NCBI GenBank assembly: GCA_016187935.1
Contig: JACPIU010000009.1
Coordinates: 22,784-86,783, forward strand
From: Bdellovibrio sp.
GTDB lineage: Bacteria; Bdellovibrionota; Bacteriovoracia; Bacteriovoracales; Bacteriovoracaceae
DNA length: 64,000 nt
Direction of reading: 5' to 3'
The translations under genes and the position numbers were made by a program. Below are positions 54,577-63,894 of the stretch, one piece after another; the stretch's first letter is position 1; each line of letters begins with the position of its first letter. Below the pieces are notes generated by a model. That model had not been told where the DNA came from, made no database searches, and saw only the letters and a list, made by a program, of their open reading frames with translations.

Positions 54577-56484
54577 ATGAAAAAATTTCTTCTCTTAAGT
54601 GCACTTTCATTATCATTTCTCCAGGGGGTTATGGGCGCCACTGATCGTGGTGATATCTCTGAATATGATCCAGGGGCCCCTAAAAGCTCCAAGTGGCCGG
54701 ACCTCTTCGCCGAAACTCCGAATTATCGGGCCTTTGGTCAAGCCGTTATTGGTGGTCAAGGTGAAAAATTTCGTTGGATCATGGGCCCCATGTGGTACCG
54801 CGGCCGTTTAACCCCCGATTCCGTTAAGGTTTTTGTGGTAGGGCAAGAAGGCGCGCAGGATGAAAACGTCTCCAATAGATCTTTCACTGGTTCTACTGGA
54901 ACTAGAATGCAAAAGCTGCTCAACTACTTGGGGATTGATCGCTCCTATCTGTTTATGAATACCTTTGTTTACACCATTACAGGCCAATATTCTCTCTTCG
55001 ATGACGATAGAACCAATCCCGCAAAAGTAGCAGAACAGAAACGTCTTTTGTGGTTGGCCCAAGATGAAGAGAGTATCGTGGTTAAACATCGCCATGCCCT
55101 GTTTAACTATATGCTTGAAACTAACTCGGACACTTTGGAATTGGTGATCGGAGTGGGTACTGCCGGTAAAGACTCCGTGGCCACCTGGTTCCGCTCTCAT
55201 GGCTCAGATTGTACTTCCTCGACTTTAAGCTCGAAATATTGTGAAGGTAAAGGTGAATTAAAAGGCGTTTACGCCATTGGTGTTGCTCACCCCGGTGCTG
55301 CCTCGGCTCGTAACGGTGGTGCCGATGCCGCCAACAAACTTCAGGCAGATTTTCAAAATAAGGCCTCGGTTGTGGCCTCAAAGAATTTCGTCTACGGGCA
55401 TGCTTCTATTCCTCACCGCGATTTCGCTTATGGTACTACCTTCCGTATGGGTGAAGATGGAACAGCTTCTAACCGCCGTGGCCAAGATACTGTGCAGATT
55501 TATTCAAAGAATGGCTGTTATAACAATACTCGCAGGGAAAACGGCCGTTGCGCAGATACTGCCGTTCACAATATCAAATATGATACTCCGAAAGACCTTT
55601 TAGGCCGCGCTCCTAAAGAAATGACCAAGGGTGACGTACCTTATGAATCACCAAAAAGTAAGGAAATGCGTCGTGAGTTTGACGCCGGGCCTGGTGCTTT
55701 TGCAAAAATTCTTTCCAAATTCGCTGGACTTGATTACGGCCGTTTAGGTGTCACTTCCCACGCATCTTTTGGACCCAATGGTGTTTACCGTGGACGTTTA
55801 GATGAGGCCAAGGTTCTCGTCATCGCCGATCAAGTTTCTCACACTGATATGTTCTCTGGACGGGCCTTAACTGGTGCCGCAGGACAACGCTTGCAAACAT
55901 TCTTGAACGCCATGGGCGCTACTCGATCCTATGCTATTTTGCGAACTCTGCCGGTAGATACCTTGGACTTATCACTTGATAAGGTAAAAGAAATTGCCTT
56001 AGATGAACGCGTGGCACAGGCGCGTGCTGAAGTAGTGAAACAAATTCTTGAAGAAGGAAAAACAAAGTTAGTTGTTGCCGTTGGTCCCGTGGCCAGTGCC
56101 GTCGTCGAGCAACTTTCCTTGCGCGTACCAAATGTTCGAGTCAACATTGCCGACCCGGCCTTAAAACACGTCGGGGAATATCAAAAGACCCTTCAAACCA
56201 TCAAAGGAATGAATGTGAACTTAGACGGACGCGGAAGCTTCAGTTACAAGGGTAATGTGACCATCATTCCACGCGCTGATCTGCCTGAGTTCACCCGCTG
56301 GTGGATGGGAACTTCAGGTGATTTGGCGGTACGTGCTTATGAAACCATTAATGGCCGTCGCGTGGATAACCCAGACTATTACAAGGTTAATGCTCCTGCC
56401 TGGGCCTCACGCAATGTGAACGCCGGCCCTCTTTCGACCGAAGAGAGAGAATCTCTTGAGGCCTTTAAGGCCACTGGCCTGTAA
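54577..56484 (+). CDS. Exported protein with two tandem uracil-DNA-glycosylase-like domains
   Basis: 635 residues; ATG 54577 has GGGGAAC upstream. Signal peptide MKKFLLLSALSLSFLQGVMG before ATDR. Domain 1 (about 84-260) shows VFVVGQEGAQDENVSNRSFT, YLFMNTFVYTITG, LVIGVGTAGKDSV and VAHPGAASARN, matching UDG-superfamily family 4/5 motifs (GExPGxxE, TNxxK, LG, HP). Domain 2 (about 413-590) repeats the pattern: VLVIADQVSHTDMFSGRALT and LVVAVGPVASAVV. UDGs excise uracil from DNA; in both copies motif 1 is altered, so catalysis is uncertain. Export of such a fold is unusual. Ends at a strong terminator. Confidence 0.78.
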   Translation: MKKFLLLSALSLSFLQGVMGATDRGDISEYDPGAPKSSKWPDLFAETPNYRAFGQAVIGGQGEKFRWIMGPMWYRGRLTPDSVKVFVVGQEGAQDENVSNRSFTGSTGTRMQKLLNYLGIDRSYLFMNTFVYTITGQYSLFDDDRTNPAKVAEQKRLLWLAQDEESIVVKHRHALFNYMLETNSDTLELVIGVGTAGKDSVATWFRSHGSDCTSSTLSSKYCEGKGELKGVYAIGVAHPGAASARNGGADAANKLQADFQNKASVVASKNFVYGHASIPHRDFAYGTTFRMGEDGTASNRRGQDTVQIYSKNGCYNNTRRENGRCADTAVHNIKYDTPKDLLGRAPKEMTKGDVPYESPKSKEMRREFDAGPGAFAKILSKFAGLDYGRLGVTSHASFGPNGVYRGRLDEAKVLVIADQVSHTDMFSGRALTGAAGQRLQTFLNAMGATRSYAILRTLPVDTLDLSLDKVKEIALDERVAQARAEVVKQILEEGKTKLVVAVGPVASAVVEQLSLRVPNVRVNIADPALKHVGEYQKTLQTIKGMNVNLDGRGSFSYKGNVTIIPRADLPEFTRWWMGTSGDLAVRAYETINGRRVDNPDYYKVNAPAWASRNVNAGPLSTEERESLEAFKATGL

Positions 56485-56511
56485 TCAAAGATTTAAAAGT
56501 CATCAAATCAA

Positions 56512-56542
56512 GCGAGGGCCTTTTAAGGCCCTCGCTTTTTTT
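56512..56542 (+). terminator. Rho-independent terminator
   Basis: Perfect palindrome GCGAGGGCC-TTTTAA-GGCCCTCGC (56512-56535) followed by seven T (56536-56542). It ends the UDG-like transcript; the T run touches the stop codon of the convergent acyl-CoA dehydrogenase. Confidence 0.95.
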
Positions 56543-58235
56543 AGGAAAAGACTATTTTATTATTTTCTTCGCGCCAAAGAGGATCGGCCCATAAGAGTGA
56601 GACCAATTTTTTGCTCGCCATTCGTTTGGCACTGATTCGATATTTTTCCGTGTCATGATCCGGTCGATCGGCAAATTCCAACATCAAAGCGGCCATAGCT
56701 ACTCGCGCTAACGAGTAAGAAAAATGCCTCGCTTGGGCCTGCATGAAGTCATCTCCTTCACTCATGGTCTGTGAAGCGAACTTTTGTAGAGAATCAATCT
56801 CACCCATTATTTTTTTGCCACATAACTGCAGCTCTGGATTTTTGAGTCCTAGCAAGCGTAGTGAAATATCCTTCAAGAATGGGGGAAAGGTATTTTCTTT
56901 CTGCATTGATCGAAGCACATCGAGAGAAAGAACATTGGTTGTACCTTCCCAGATGGCCAAAGTCTGACCGTCTCTTAACCATTTCGACAATCCCGAATTT
57001 TCCAAATATCCAACACCACCGAACGACTCAATAACTTCACTCGTGATTTTGAGATTCTGTTTGGCGGTATACAGCTTGGCGAGTGGTGTATAAATTCGCA
57101 AAAGCGGCGCTGCCTGCTTACGTTCTTCCGCTATTCCTGCCTCATTCAATCCTAACAACCGGACGGTATAAAAAAATAAATGGAAGGCACCTTGAAATTC
57201 AATCTCAAGCTCGCTCAGCGTTTGCATATGCAAAGGATGATCCTTAAGGGTCTTCCCAAAGGCTTCACGTTTTGAGGCATAATCCAAGGCCCAGTTTAAG
57301 AGTCTGCGTGATGAGGCCACGGCCGAAAGGGCATTGTGAATCCTGGTCACATTAAAAAGCGTGGCAATGGTTTTCACTCCACGACCAATCTCGCCGACTA
57401 AAAGAGCACGACTTCCCTCCAATCGCAATTCAGCTGTAGGCAGGGCCCTGGTCCCTAGTTTGTCCTTTAAGCGAATGATTTCTAGATTGTTATATTTTCC
57501 AGAATCATCTCTCAATTTAATCAAAAACAAAGAAAGCCCCTTGCTTCCTTGAACAACTTCTCCTTTGTCGTTTTCAATCCGCGCCAAGGTCATCGCCATG
57601 GGGGAAGTCACCGCCGAAGTAAACCACTTGACCCCATAAAGACGCCAAGCATCCCCATCCTTGCGAGCACGCGTTTCTGAAGTTCCCACATCCGACCCGC
57701 CTGTTCTCTCCGTCATCCATTGGCCGGAGGCCCAAAAATGATCAGGATTGCGAGAGATGAGATGTGTGAATGCAGAAATTTTTAATTCTTCGCTGCCAAA
57801 ATTTTCTATTAGCTTGGCCGCCCCGTCGGTCATGGCCAGTGGACAAGAATAATAGGCCGAACTAGGCGCAAAAAGATAATTTTTGGCCATTTGATAGAGG
57901 CGCGAGTATGGCCCATATTTTCGTTCATATCCAATGGCCACCAATCCCTCTTCCGCCGAGACTCTGGCCATTTCCTCCCATCCCTTGGATACACGAATTT
58001 CATCGATCCTATGTCCAAAGGCATCGAAAGGAATATGCACAGGAGGATAAGCATCGGCGTCCTCACCCATGCGCAAAATATCTCCCATAACCCGCTGCCC
58101 GAATCGTTCAAGATCGGGTTTGATAGCGTGATAAACTTCCCCAGGAATCTGCGTCGTTAAATAATCCTGAAGCAGACGATCAACCGTAAATTGATTATTC
58201 GAAAGTACCGGGACTTCCTGAATGAATTCTTTCAC
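56541..58235 (-). CDS. Acyl-CoA dehydrogenase (AidB-like)
   Basis: 564 residues from GTG 58235, with GGTGAG upstream, 17 bp after the radical SAM stop; a longer frame up to 58325 would overlap that gene. Size and motifs match the AidB branch: WMTERTGGSDVGTSETRA (FAD/substrate loop), VIESFGGVGYLENSG, and WEGTTNVLSLDVLR with the Glu in the catalytic-base position. AidB-type enzymes are FAD flavoproteins that protect against alkylation damage or oxidise branched acyl-CoA. Likely in one operon with the radical SAM gene. Confidence 0.88.
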   Translation of the reverse strand: MKEFIQEVPVLSNNQFTVDRLLQDYLTTQIPGEVYHAIKPDLERFGQRVMGDILRMGEDADAYPPVHIPFDAFGHRIDEIRVSKGWEEMARVSAEEGLVAIGYERKYGPYSRLYQMAKNYLFAPSSAYYSCPLAMTDGAAKLIENFGSEELKISAFTHLISRNPDHFWASGQWMTERTGGSDVGTSETRARKDGDAWRLYGVKWFTSAVTSPMAMTLARIENDKGEVVQGSKGLSLFLIKLRDDSGKYNNLEIIRLKDKLGTRALPTAELRLEGSRALLVGEIGRGVKTIATLFNVTRIHNALSAVASSRRLLNWALDYASKREAFGKTLKDHPLHMQTLSELEIEFQGAFHLFFYTVRLLGLNEAGIAEERKQAAPLLRIYTPLAKLYTAKQNLKITSEVIESFGGVGYLENSGLSKWLRDGQTLAIWEGTTNVLSLDVLRSMQKENTFPPFLKDISLRLLGLKNPELQLCGKKIMGEIDSLQKFASQTMSEGDDFMQAQARHFSYSLARVAMAALMLEFADRPDHDTEKYRISAKRMASKKLVSLLWADPLWREENNKIVFS

Positions 58236-58252
58236 GTTCTCACCTACCCTTG

Positions 58253-59545
58253 CTACTGAACGTGTTGCTCCTCGGGGGTAGTGATAGGTTCTTGCTTGGC
58301 ACACGGATTCACGTTCACACTGCAAGGTTTGCGAGGAACAGCATTAAAAAAACAACCATGTTCTTTGATCTCTTCTAAACGGCAGCTCCAATACATTTTT
58401 CCATTGTGTACTGTCATGTCAGGACAAGCATCACACATATTCATGCGACCATCCGGCATCATATCAAGAGGCTGGATGACGGTGAATGTTTGAAGGTGGG
58501 TCTTTTCCAACACTTCATGCGGTCGTTTGACTAAGTTCCAGAGATACTTTTTGGCAATTTTGCGCATCTTAGGGTCGACCAAAGAAAAAAGCGCTGTGCT
58601 CGTTCGACCGGCAGACAAGAAACTTGGTGGAGAATAGCTCAACCATTTCCCGCGAATCATTTGGCTACCAACTTGGACAGTCTTCATAAAATTGGCACCG
58701 ACATAACCATAACAACGCTTGGTACTTGCAATCCGACCGGCCAAAAGCCACTTGGTGGAATTGGGATCGACAGTACCGCTCAAGTAGGCACTCGGTTCAA
58801 AGGCCGGATCAACTTCTTTCAGTTTGGCCACAATGTCTTTGGCGTAGAGAAGTTTATCGCCGCCCCATTTGCTATTCTCGTAGGCGTCGGTCATGCTGAT
58901 TTTTTTGCCATTGGCATAGAAATCAAAATCGCCGGTCAAACGCGGTGACCTGAAGAGAATATAGACAATAGTATTGACTATATTGGGGTGCTTGCGCGCC
59001 CAAATAAAAGTTTCTTTCACTTGATCAAGAGTGTCCCAACTAACCGTTTGGTTAAAAGAGCAGGCCATGCCACCTTCTGCCGCCACCATTTCGGCAAACT
59101 TCATGCGAAGTGCATTATGATCGCCCTCGCTTTTTGCACGAGAATCTTTCCTCACCTGAGTGGTGTCGATGTGAAAAGTAAATCCGGCAACGCCGGCCTT
59201 CTTCAATCGCTTTAAAAGTTCAGGTGTCATGGCCAGACCATTGGTATTTAAAATGGCCTTCCAACCACGATCATTAATCATTTTTACGATTTCTACAATT
59301 TGGGGGTGCATAAGCGGATCGCCACCGGCAATACTCATGCAGTCACTCTTACGCTCACGCTTGAATACATCCAAATCGTCAGAGATTTGTTGCAAAGTTT
59401 TATGATTCACTTTGTGGGGACGATAGCACCCTTCGCAGGTGAGATTGCAGGCATCCGTGACCTCGATCCAAGAAATGCCGTTATCGGTCAGGGACCAGGG
59501 TAAACGATAGTACGATCTCGGGGTCAACTCAGGTGCTGGATTCAT
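58253..59545 (-). CDS. Radical SAM protein
   Basis: 430 residues from ATG 59545, with AAGGAG seven bases upstream; an in-frame ATG at 59572 lacks one. Radical SAM cluster CNLTCEGCYRPH (C-x3-C-x2-C), SIAGGDPLMHP (GGE-like SAM motif) and ILNTNGLAMTPELL. A C-terminal set of Cys (MCDACPDMTVHNGKMYWSCR; HGCFFNAVPRKPCSV) may bind an auxiliary cluster or zinc. Function unassigned; it resembles enzymes that modify lipids or peptides. The acyl-CoA dehydrogenase gene follows 17 bp later. Confidence 0.8.
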   Translation of the reverse strand: MNPAPELTPRSYYRLPWSLTDNGISWIEVTDACNLTCEGCYRPHKVNHKTLQQISDDLDVFKRERKSDCMSIAGGDPLMHPQIVEIVKMINDRGWKAILNTNGLAMTPELLKRLKKAGVAGFTFHIDTTQVRKDSRAKSEGDHNALRMKFAEMVAAEGGMACSFNQTVSWDTLDQVKETFIWARKHPNIVNTIVYILFRSPRLTGDFDFYANGKKISMTDAYENSKWGGDKLLYAKDIVAKLKEVDPAFEPSAYLSGTVDPNSTKWLLAGRIASTKRCYGYVGANFMKTVQVGSQMIRGKWLSYSPPSFLSAGRTSTALFSLVDPKMRKIAKKYLWNLVKRPHEVLEKTHLQTFTVIQPLDMMPDGRMNMCDACPDMTVHNGKMYWSCRLEEIKEHGCFFNAVPRKPCSVNVNPCAKQEPITTPEEQHVQ

Positions 59546-59841
59546 GTAGACGCTCCTTGAAAAAATATTCAAAAGTTCACTTCTATGTCGGATTAAAAGG
59601 CAGCACTTTAGCGTTGCTAACGCAAAGAGAAAATACTGATTTATATCATGTTTTATGGCGTGTTTAGATTTATTTTATTTACTAAACACGGTTGGGCCGA
59701 TGCTGAAAAAAGCAGATGGCCTCTTAAAAATGAAGGCGCAGAAAAAAAAGACGCGCTTTAACTTACTTGAATTTGAAACTGCCGGTCTTTGTGATATCAC
59801 CCGGGTGAATCAAGCGCGCATCCGGGGAATAAAACCGCTTT

Positions 59842-62640
59842 ATGCAACAAATAGCTCATATTTTGGTTATTCTTATTCTGCAAGTTTTGATGGTGAGTTG
59901 TGATGAAACCGCAACAATCTCGATTCAAGAACCGGCAGATGGCAGCACAACCATAACTGCGCAAAATGGTTTGACCGTCAGCAAGACGATGGATATCACA
60001 GTCGCCTTCATCAACCAGCGGCCTGTGGCCCCCTCCTTCGTGAATAATGGCAAAATCGTCTCCAAACATACCTACTACTTAACATTACCCGCGGCGGTCG
60101 ACCCTGAAGGCGATATAATTAAATATCGCCTGCTTGAAACTTCTTCCATCACGACGGTTACTGACTGCCTGAAGAACAATGACAATTTGGATTGTACGAT
60201 TAAAGTCGATGCTGACAACGGGCCAGTTTGGATAAAATATATCGCCTCTGACCAATACGGAGATGCCAGCAATACCACCCTGGTGGAGTATAGTTTAGTC
60301 CCAAATATAGCTCCTATTCTCCTTACTTCCCCTGCAAGCTTAAGAACACCGGAAGATGTCACCTTCATTTTCACGCTGAATGGCGGACAGGATGAGAATG
60401 AAGATTTTGTCACCTATCAACTTTTTGAGCGCCCCAAACATGGCCATATCAGAAATTGCCTGCAAGGCAATACCGACCTTGAATGTGAGTATCTTCCCGA
60501 TGCCGATTATTATGGAAGCGATTCTTTTTCCTATCGCGCCTTTGATGGTGTGACCTATTCCAGAGCTTCAAAAGTGAATCTGTTTGTCGATGCCATCAAT
60601 GACGCTCCTGCCTTTGCACAAAAAAATACAACCCTTCAGATCGATAATAAGGATTCAAATAAAAGCGAAATCTTTTTGCCGATGGCCGCGGATGTTGAAT
60701 CCCCCTGGAACTCATTGACCTATAAAATCATCACACCTCCCGGCCATGGACAATTAGATGGTCATTGTTCTCCACCGGCCATTGACCAAGGATATAAATG
60801 CTATTTTATTCCGGAAGCTGGATATGATGGAGATGATTTATTGATGTTGCAAGTTAGCGACGATAAGGGAGCAAGAGATACTTATGCTCTCACTTTAAAA
60901 ATCCAACATATCCCAACCGACAATCAAGCGCCCAACCTCCCGGCCGAGCAGGTCTTTAGAGGGAATGATAATAAGGCCCTCACATTGGCGCTTGATAAAG
61001 GAACAGACCCAAATCGCGATTCACTCAAACGGATATTCGTTTCCTCCCCAAATCCTGAATCCGGAGACTTGTTTGGCTGCTTTAACTCTCCAACCTGCAC
61101 TTTCCAACCTCGGCCTGGATTCGCAGGCATAACAACTTTTTCCTACAAAGTCAGCGATGGCACCTTGGAGTCCAATGTCACAACCGTAAAAATTATTATT
61201 GAAAAAACTAAACCGCTGAAAATCTTTGCCGGAGGTTTCAATACTTGTGCTTTATTCTCCAACAACAAATTCAAATGTTGGGGCGATAACCGCTTCGGAC
61301 AGTTGAGGCCATTTGGAGTAACCAGCAATAGCTATGGCACCGATACGGAAGACAACATTAAATCGATGAAATATTTAGACCTGGGAGAAACTGTCGATTT
61401 GTCGATTGGTGACGGTTTCATGTGCGCTATCATCTATGATGGCCACGTCAAATGCTGGGGAAGAAATGATCTCGGGCAATTAGGTGTTGGCAATACCCAA
61501 AATTATTCAACCACTGACTTGAATCAAATCCCCTACGTCCAGGATAACATGGGCCGTCCATATCGACATATTATCAATATCCGCTCAGCCGCCCAAGGAA
61601 CCTGCGCTCTCATGAAACTCACCACCGGTCACGTTTATTGCTGGGGAAAAGTCGCCGATCATCAGGGACTGAATCCCGCCGATACAAAGCTGAGGGTCCC
61701 GATCCGACCTGAAGCAGAAGCTCGATTGGAAATAAGCAACCACCGTATCTGCGTGACCAGTAAAGGGACTGATGCGACCTATAATGGTGTTGGTTTGGTA
61801 CGCCTATCCACCGATGAGACCAAATGCGTCGGGGATCAATTCTACCCCGCCCAGATATTGGGAAGCACTCCCAAATTTCGTGTTGAATTTCATGAATTCG
61901 CCTACAACATTGGTCACAACATTTACCTTCCAGAGGCCATCGGCCTTGGTGCTAGATATCCTCTTGGGACCTCTGTCAAATACCTATTCTTTCCCATGGG
62001 GAGAACAGTTTATAGCTACCTGAACCTTGCTGGGCAATCCAGTTTTTATGTCGCAGGATTTGAACGTTATGGACGTCCAGATTTGTTTACTCATTCTTTG
62101 GGCGCCAGCAATTTCTTGACCTTCGAAGCCGCCATTCAATTCACGACATGGTTAGAACCCGTGGTTGGTGCTGACTTCTACCCACTGAATGAAAAGGGTG
62201 AGCAATTGAAATTTGCTGTTTTTCCAAATACTCTCTCTGAAAACAATATTGTGAAACTTACGGGGAGTGAAAACCATATTTGCGCTTTATCCAGCATCCC
62301 GGGCAATCGCTCAGGTCAAGTGAAATGTTGGGGAAAAAACGACAGAGGGCAACTGGGGATCGATACTGGTTCCATGGCATCTGTCGGTTTCTCTGATCTT
62401 GTTGTCAATTCACGACCTGTCGCGATTACATCCCATGTTACTGATGTTGCAGCTGGAAACGCCCATACTTGTGCTGTCATTTCCAATTACAATACCGCCA
62501 AAGATATTTACGAAAATGATTTGTACTGCTGGGGCGATAACACCCGAGGACAGTTTGGAATGCTTCTCCACAATACAATGTCGAAGCTTCCCATAAACGT
62601 CTTCACTACGCGCTACCAAGACCTCCCGGAGTTTAATTAA
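59842..62640 (+). CDS. Cadherin-like and RCC1-repeat lipoprotein
   Basis: 932 residues. Lipoprotein signal MQQIAHILVILILQVLMVS before Cys (lipobox MVSC); GGGGAA lies about 12 bases upstream of ATG 59842. Residues about 50-450 form four or more cadherin-like Ig repeats (VDPEGDIIKYRL; TPEDVTFIFTLNGGQDENED; YGSDSFSYRAFDGVTYS; GFAGITTFSYKVSDGTL). Residues about 465-930 carry RCC1/BNR-type blades (CALFSNNKFKCWGDNRFGQL; CAIIYDGHVKCWGRNDLGQL; QVKCWGKNDRGQLG; LYCWGDNTRGQFG) with paired Cys suggesting disulfides. Probably a surface adhesin or prey-contact protein (inference). The next gene begins one base after its stop. Confidence 0.85.
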   Translation: MQQIAHILVILILQVLMVSCDETATISIQEPADGSTTITAQNGLTVSKTMDITVAFINQRPVAPSFVNNGKIVSKHTYYLTLPAAVDPEGDIIKYRLLETSSITTVTDCLKNNDNLDCTIKVDADNGPVWIKYIASDQYGDASNTTLVEYSLVPNIAPILLTSPASLRTPEDVTFIFTLNGGQDENEDFVTYQLFERPKHGHIRNCLQGNTDLECEYLPDADYYGSDSFSYRAFDGVTYSRASKVNLFVDAINDAPAFAQKNTTLQIDNKDSNKSEIFLPMAADVESPWNSLTYKIITPPGHGQLDGHCSPPAIDQGYKCYFIPEAGYDGDDLLMLQVSDDKGARDTYALTLKIQHIPTDNQAPNLPAEQVFRGNDNKALTLALDKGTDPNRDSLKRIFVSSPNPESGDLFGCFNSPTCTFQPRPGFAGITTFSYKVSDGTLESNVTTVKIIIEKTKPLKIFAGGFNTCALFSNNKFKCWGDNRFGQLRPFGVTSNSYGTDTEDNIKSMKYLDLGETVDLSIGDGFMCAIIYDGHVKCWGRNDLGQLGVGNTQNYSTTDLNQIPYVQDNMGRPYRHIINIRSAAQGTCALMKLTTGHVYCWGKVADHQGLNPADTKLRVPIRPEAEARLEISNHRICVTSKGTDATYNGVGLVRLSTDETKCVGDQFYPAQILGSTPKFRVEFHEFAYNIGHNIYLPEAIGLGARYPLGTSVKYLFFPMGRTVYSYLNLAGQSSFYVAGFERYGRPDLFTHSLGASNFLTFEAAIQFTTWLEPVVGADFYPLNEKGEQLKFAVFPNTLSENNIVKLTGSENHICALSSIPGNRSGQVKCWGKNDRGQLGIDTGSMASVGFSDLVVNSRPVAITSHVTDVAAGNAHTCAVISNYNTAKDIYENDLYCWGDNTRGQFGMLLHNTMSKLPINVFTTRYQDLPEFN

Positions 62641-62641
62641 T

Positions 62642-63661
62642 ATGAGGACCAAGCTCTTTTCACCTCTCACTATCCGCGACCTGACAATCAAAAATAGAAT
62701 CATGATGGCACCCATGTGCCAGTATTCTGCCGTCAATGGTCTTGCCAATCATTGGCATTTGGTCCATTTGGGCCAGCGTGCCATTGGCGGTGTCGGGCTG
62801 ATTATCGTGGAGGCCACAGGAATTGTGCCCGAAGGGAGAATTACCAACAATTGTCTGGCACTTTTTAATCAAGAACAGTGTGAGGCCTTAAAATCCATCA
62901 CCTCGTTCATCAAATCACAAAACTCTGTTCCGGCAATTCAATTGGCCCACTCGGGAAGAAAAGGCCAGTGCGACGGGGAACACTATGCCCCAAGTGCCGT
63001 AGCATTTTCTGATCAATATCAAACGCCTCGCGCTCTTGAAACTAAAGAAATTTATAAACTGGTGGAAAACTTTGCACATTCCGCTCGTCTTGCCTTGCGT
63101 GCCGGCTTTGAAGTCATCGAGGCCCACATGGCCCATGGTTATTTAATGCATGAATTTCTCTCGCCTCTGAGCAACAAAAGAACCGACGAGTTTGGCGGCC
63201 CACTGGAAAACAGAATGAAATTTCCTCTTATGGTGGCCATGGCCCTGCGAGATGTATGGCCGAAAAATTTGCCTGTTTTTGTTCGCATCTCAGCATCAGA
63301 TTGGATAGAAGGAGGTTGGGATTTAGAACAAAGTGTAGTTCTATGCCATGCTTTAAAAAAAATTGGCATTGATTTTATCGATGTCTCCTCGGGTGGTACT
63401 CTGGCCACCGCCAAGATACCCTTTGCTCCCAATTATCAAGTTCCTTTCGCCAAAGAAATTAAACACCAGGTAGATATTTTGACTGGAGCGGTTGGACTTA
63501 TCACCAAGGCACAGCAAGCAGAAGATATTTTGTTTAATCATGATGCCGATGCCATTTTGCTCGGTCGCGAGTTATTGCGCGAACCCCATTGGCCAATCAA
63601 GGCCGCTCTTGAACTGGGTGAGGTCCCCCCGATCCCTAAACAATATGAGAAAGCCTATTAG
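62642..63661 (+). CDS. namA: NADPH dehydrogenase, old yellow enzyme family
   Basis: 339 residues, the size of YqjM/NamA. PMCQYSA (substrate Tyr/Cys region), AIQLAHSGRKG, AHMAHGYLMHEFLSPLSNKR followed by TDEFGG (His pair and FMN segment), FVRISASDW and GGTLATAKIP, and DAILLGRELLREPHW for FMN phosphate. An FMN enzyme that reduces activated alkenes with NADPH. Starts one base after the lipoprotein stop, so coupled translation is likely although no functional link is evident. Confidence 0.93.
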   Translation: MRTKLFSPLTIRDLTIKNRIMMAPMCQYSAVNGLANHWHLVHLGQRAIGGVGLIIVEATGIVPEGRITNNCLALFNQEQCEALKSITSFIKSQNSVPAIQLAHSGRKGQCDGEHYAPSAVAFSDQYQTPRALETKEIYKLVENFAHSARLALRAGFEVIEAHMAHGYLMHEFLSPLSNKRTDEFGGPLENRMKFPLMVAMALRDVWPKNLPVFVRISASDWIEGGWDLEQSVVLCHALKKIGIDFIDVSSGGTLATAKIPFAPNYQVPFAKEIKHQVDILTGAVGLITKAQQAEDILFNHDADAILLGRELLREPHWPIKAALELGEVPPIPKQYEKAY

Positions 63662-63894
63662 TTTTTGTGTGGTCCTTACACACGTAAGGAAGACCCTCCA
63701 TCCTGGGTTCTTTATCAAAATAGTTGAGGTTGAGTAATTTGATTGGCCTTCAAAAGCCATTAGAATAAAAGGATAACCACATCTTTTTAACTAATGAGCT
63801 AAGGAAGGCCAGCTATGAAGTTACCACGTTTTTTATCAAAAATGATCCCTGGATTTGAGGTTATACTGGACGCACTTGAGTTTTCAAGCGGATG
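63662..63894. other. Intergenic region with probable IS end
   Basis: No convincing gene. TCCTTAC-ACAC-GTAAGGA (about 63675-63692) is a hairpin without a T run. CTTGA-GTTT-TCAAG (about 63874-63888) is a palindrome just outside the transposase stop and may belong to the insertion element terminus; a TA dinucleotide, the usual IS630 target, occurs near 63862-63865. Confidence 0.4.

Noticed and set aside
59655..59903. 82-codon frame before the RCC1 lipoprotein
   Set aside because: Overlaps the better supported lipoprotein signal sequence in another frame; no site and no domain.
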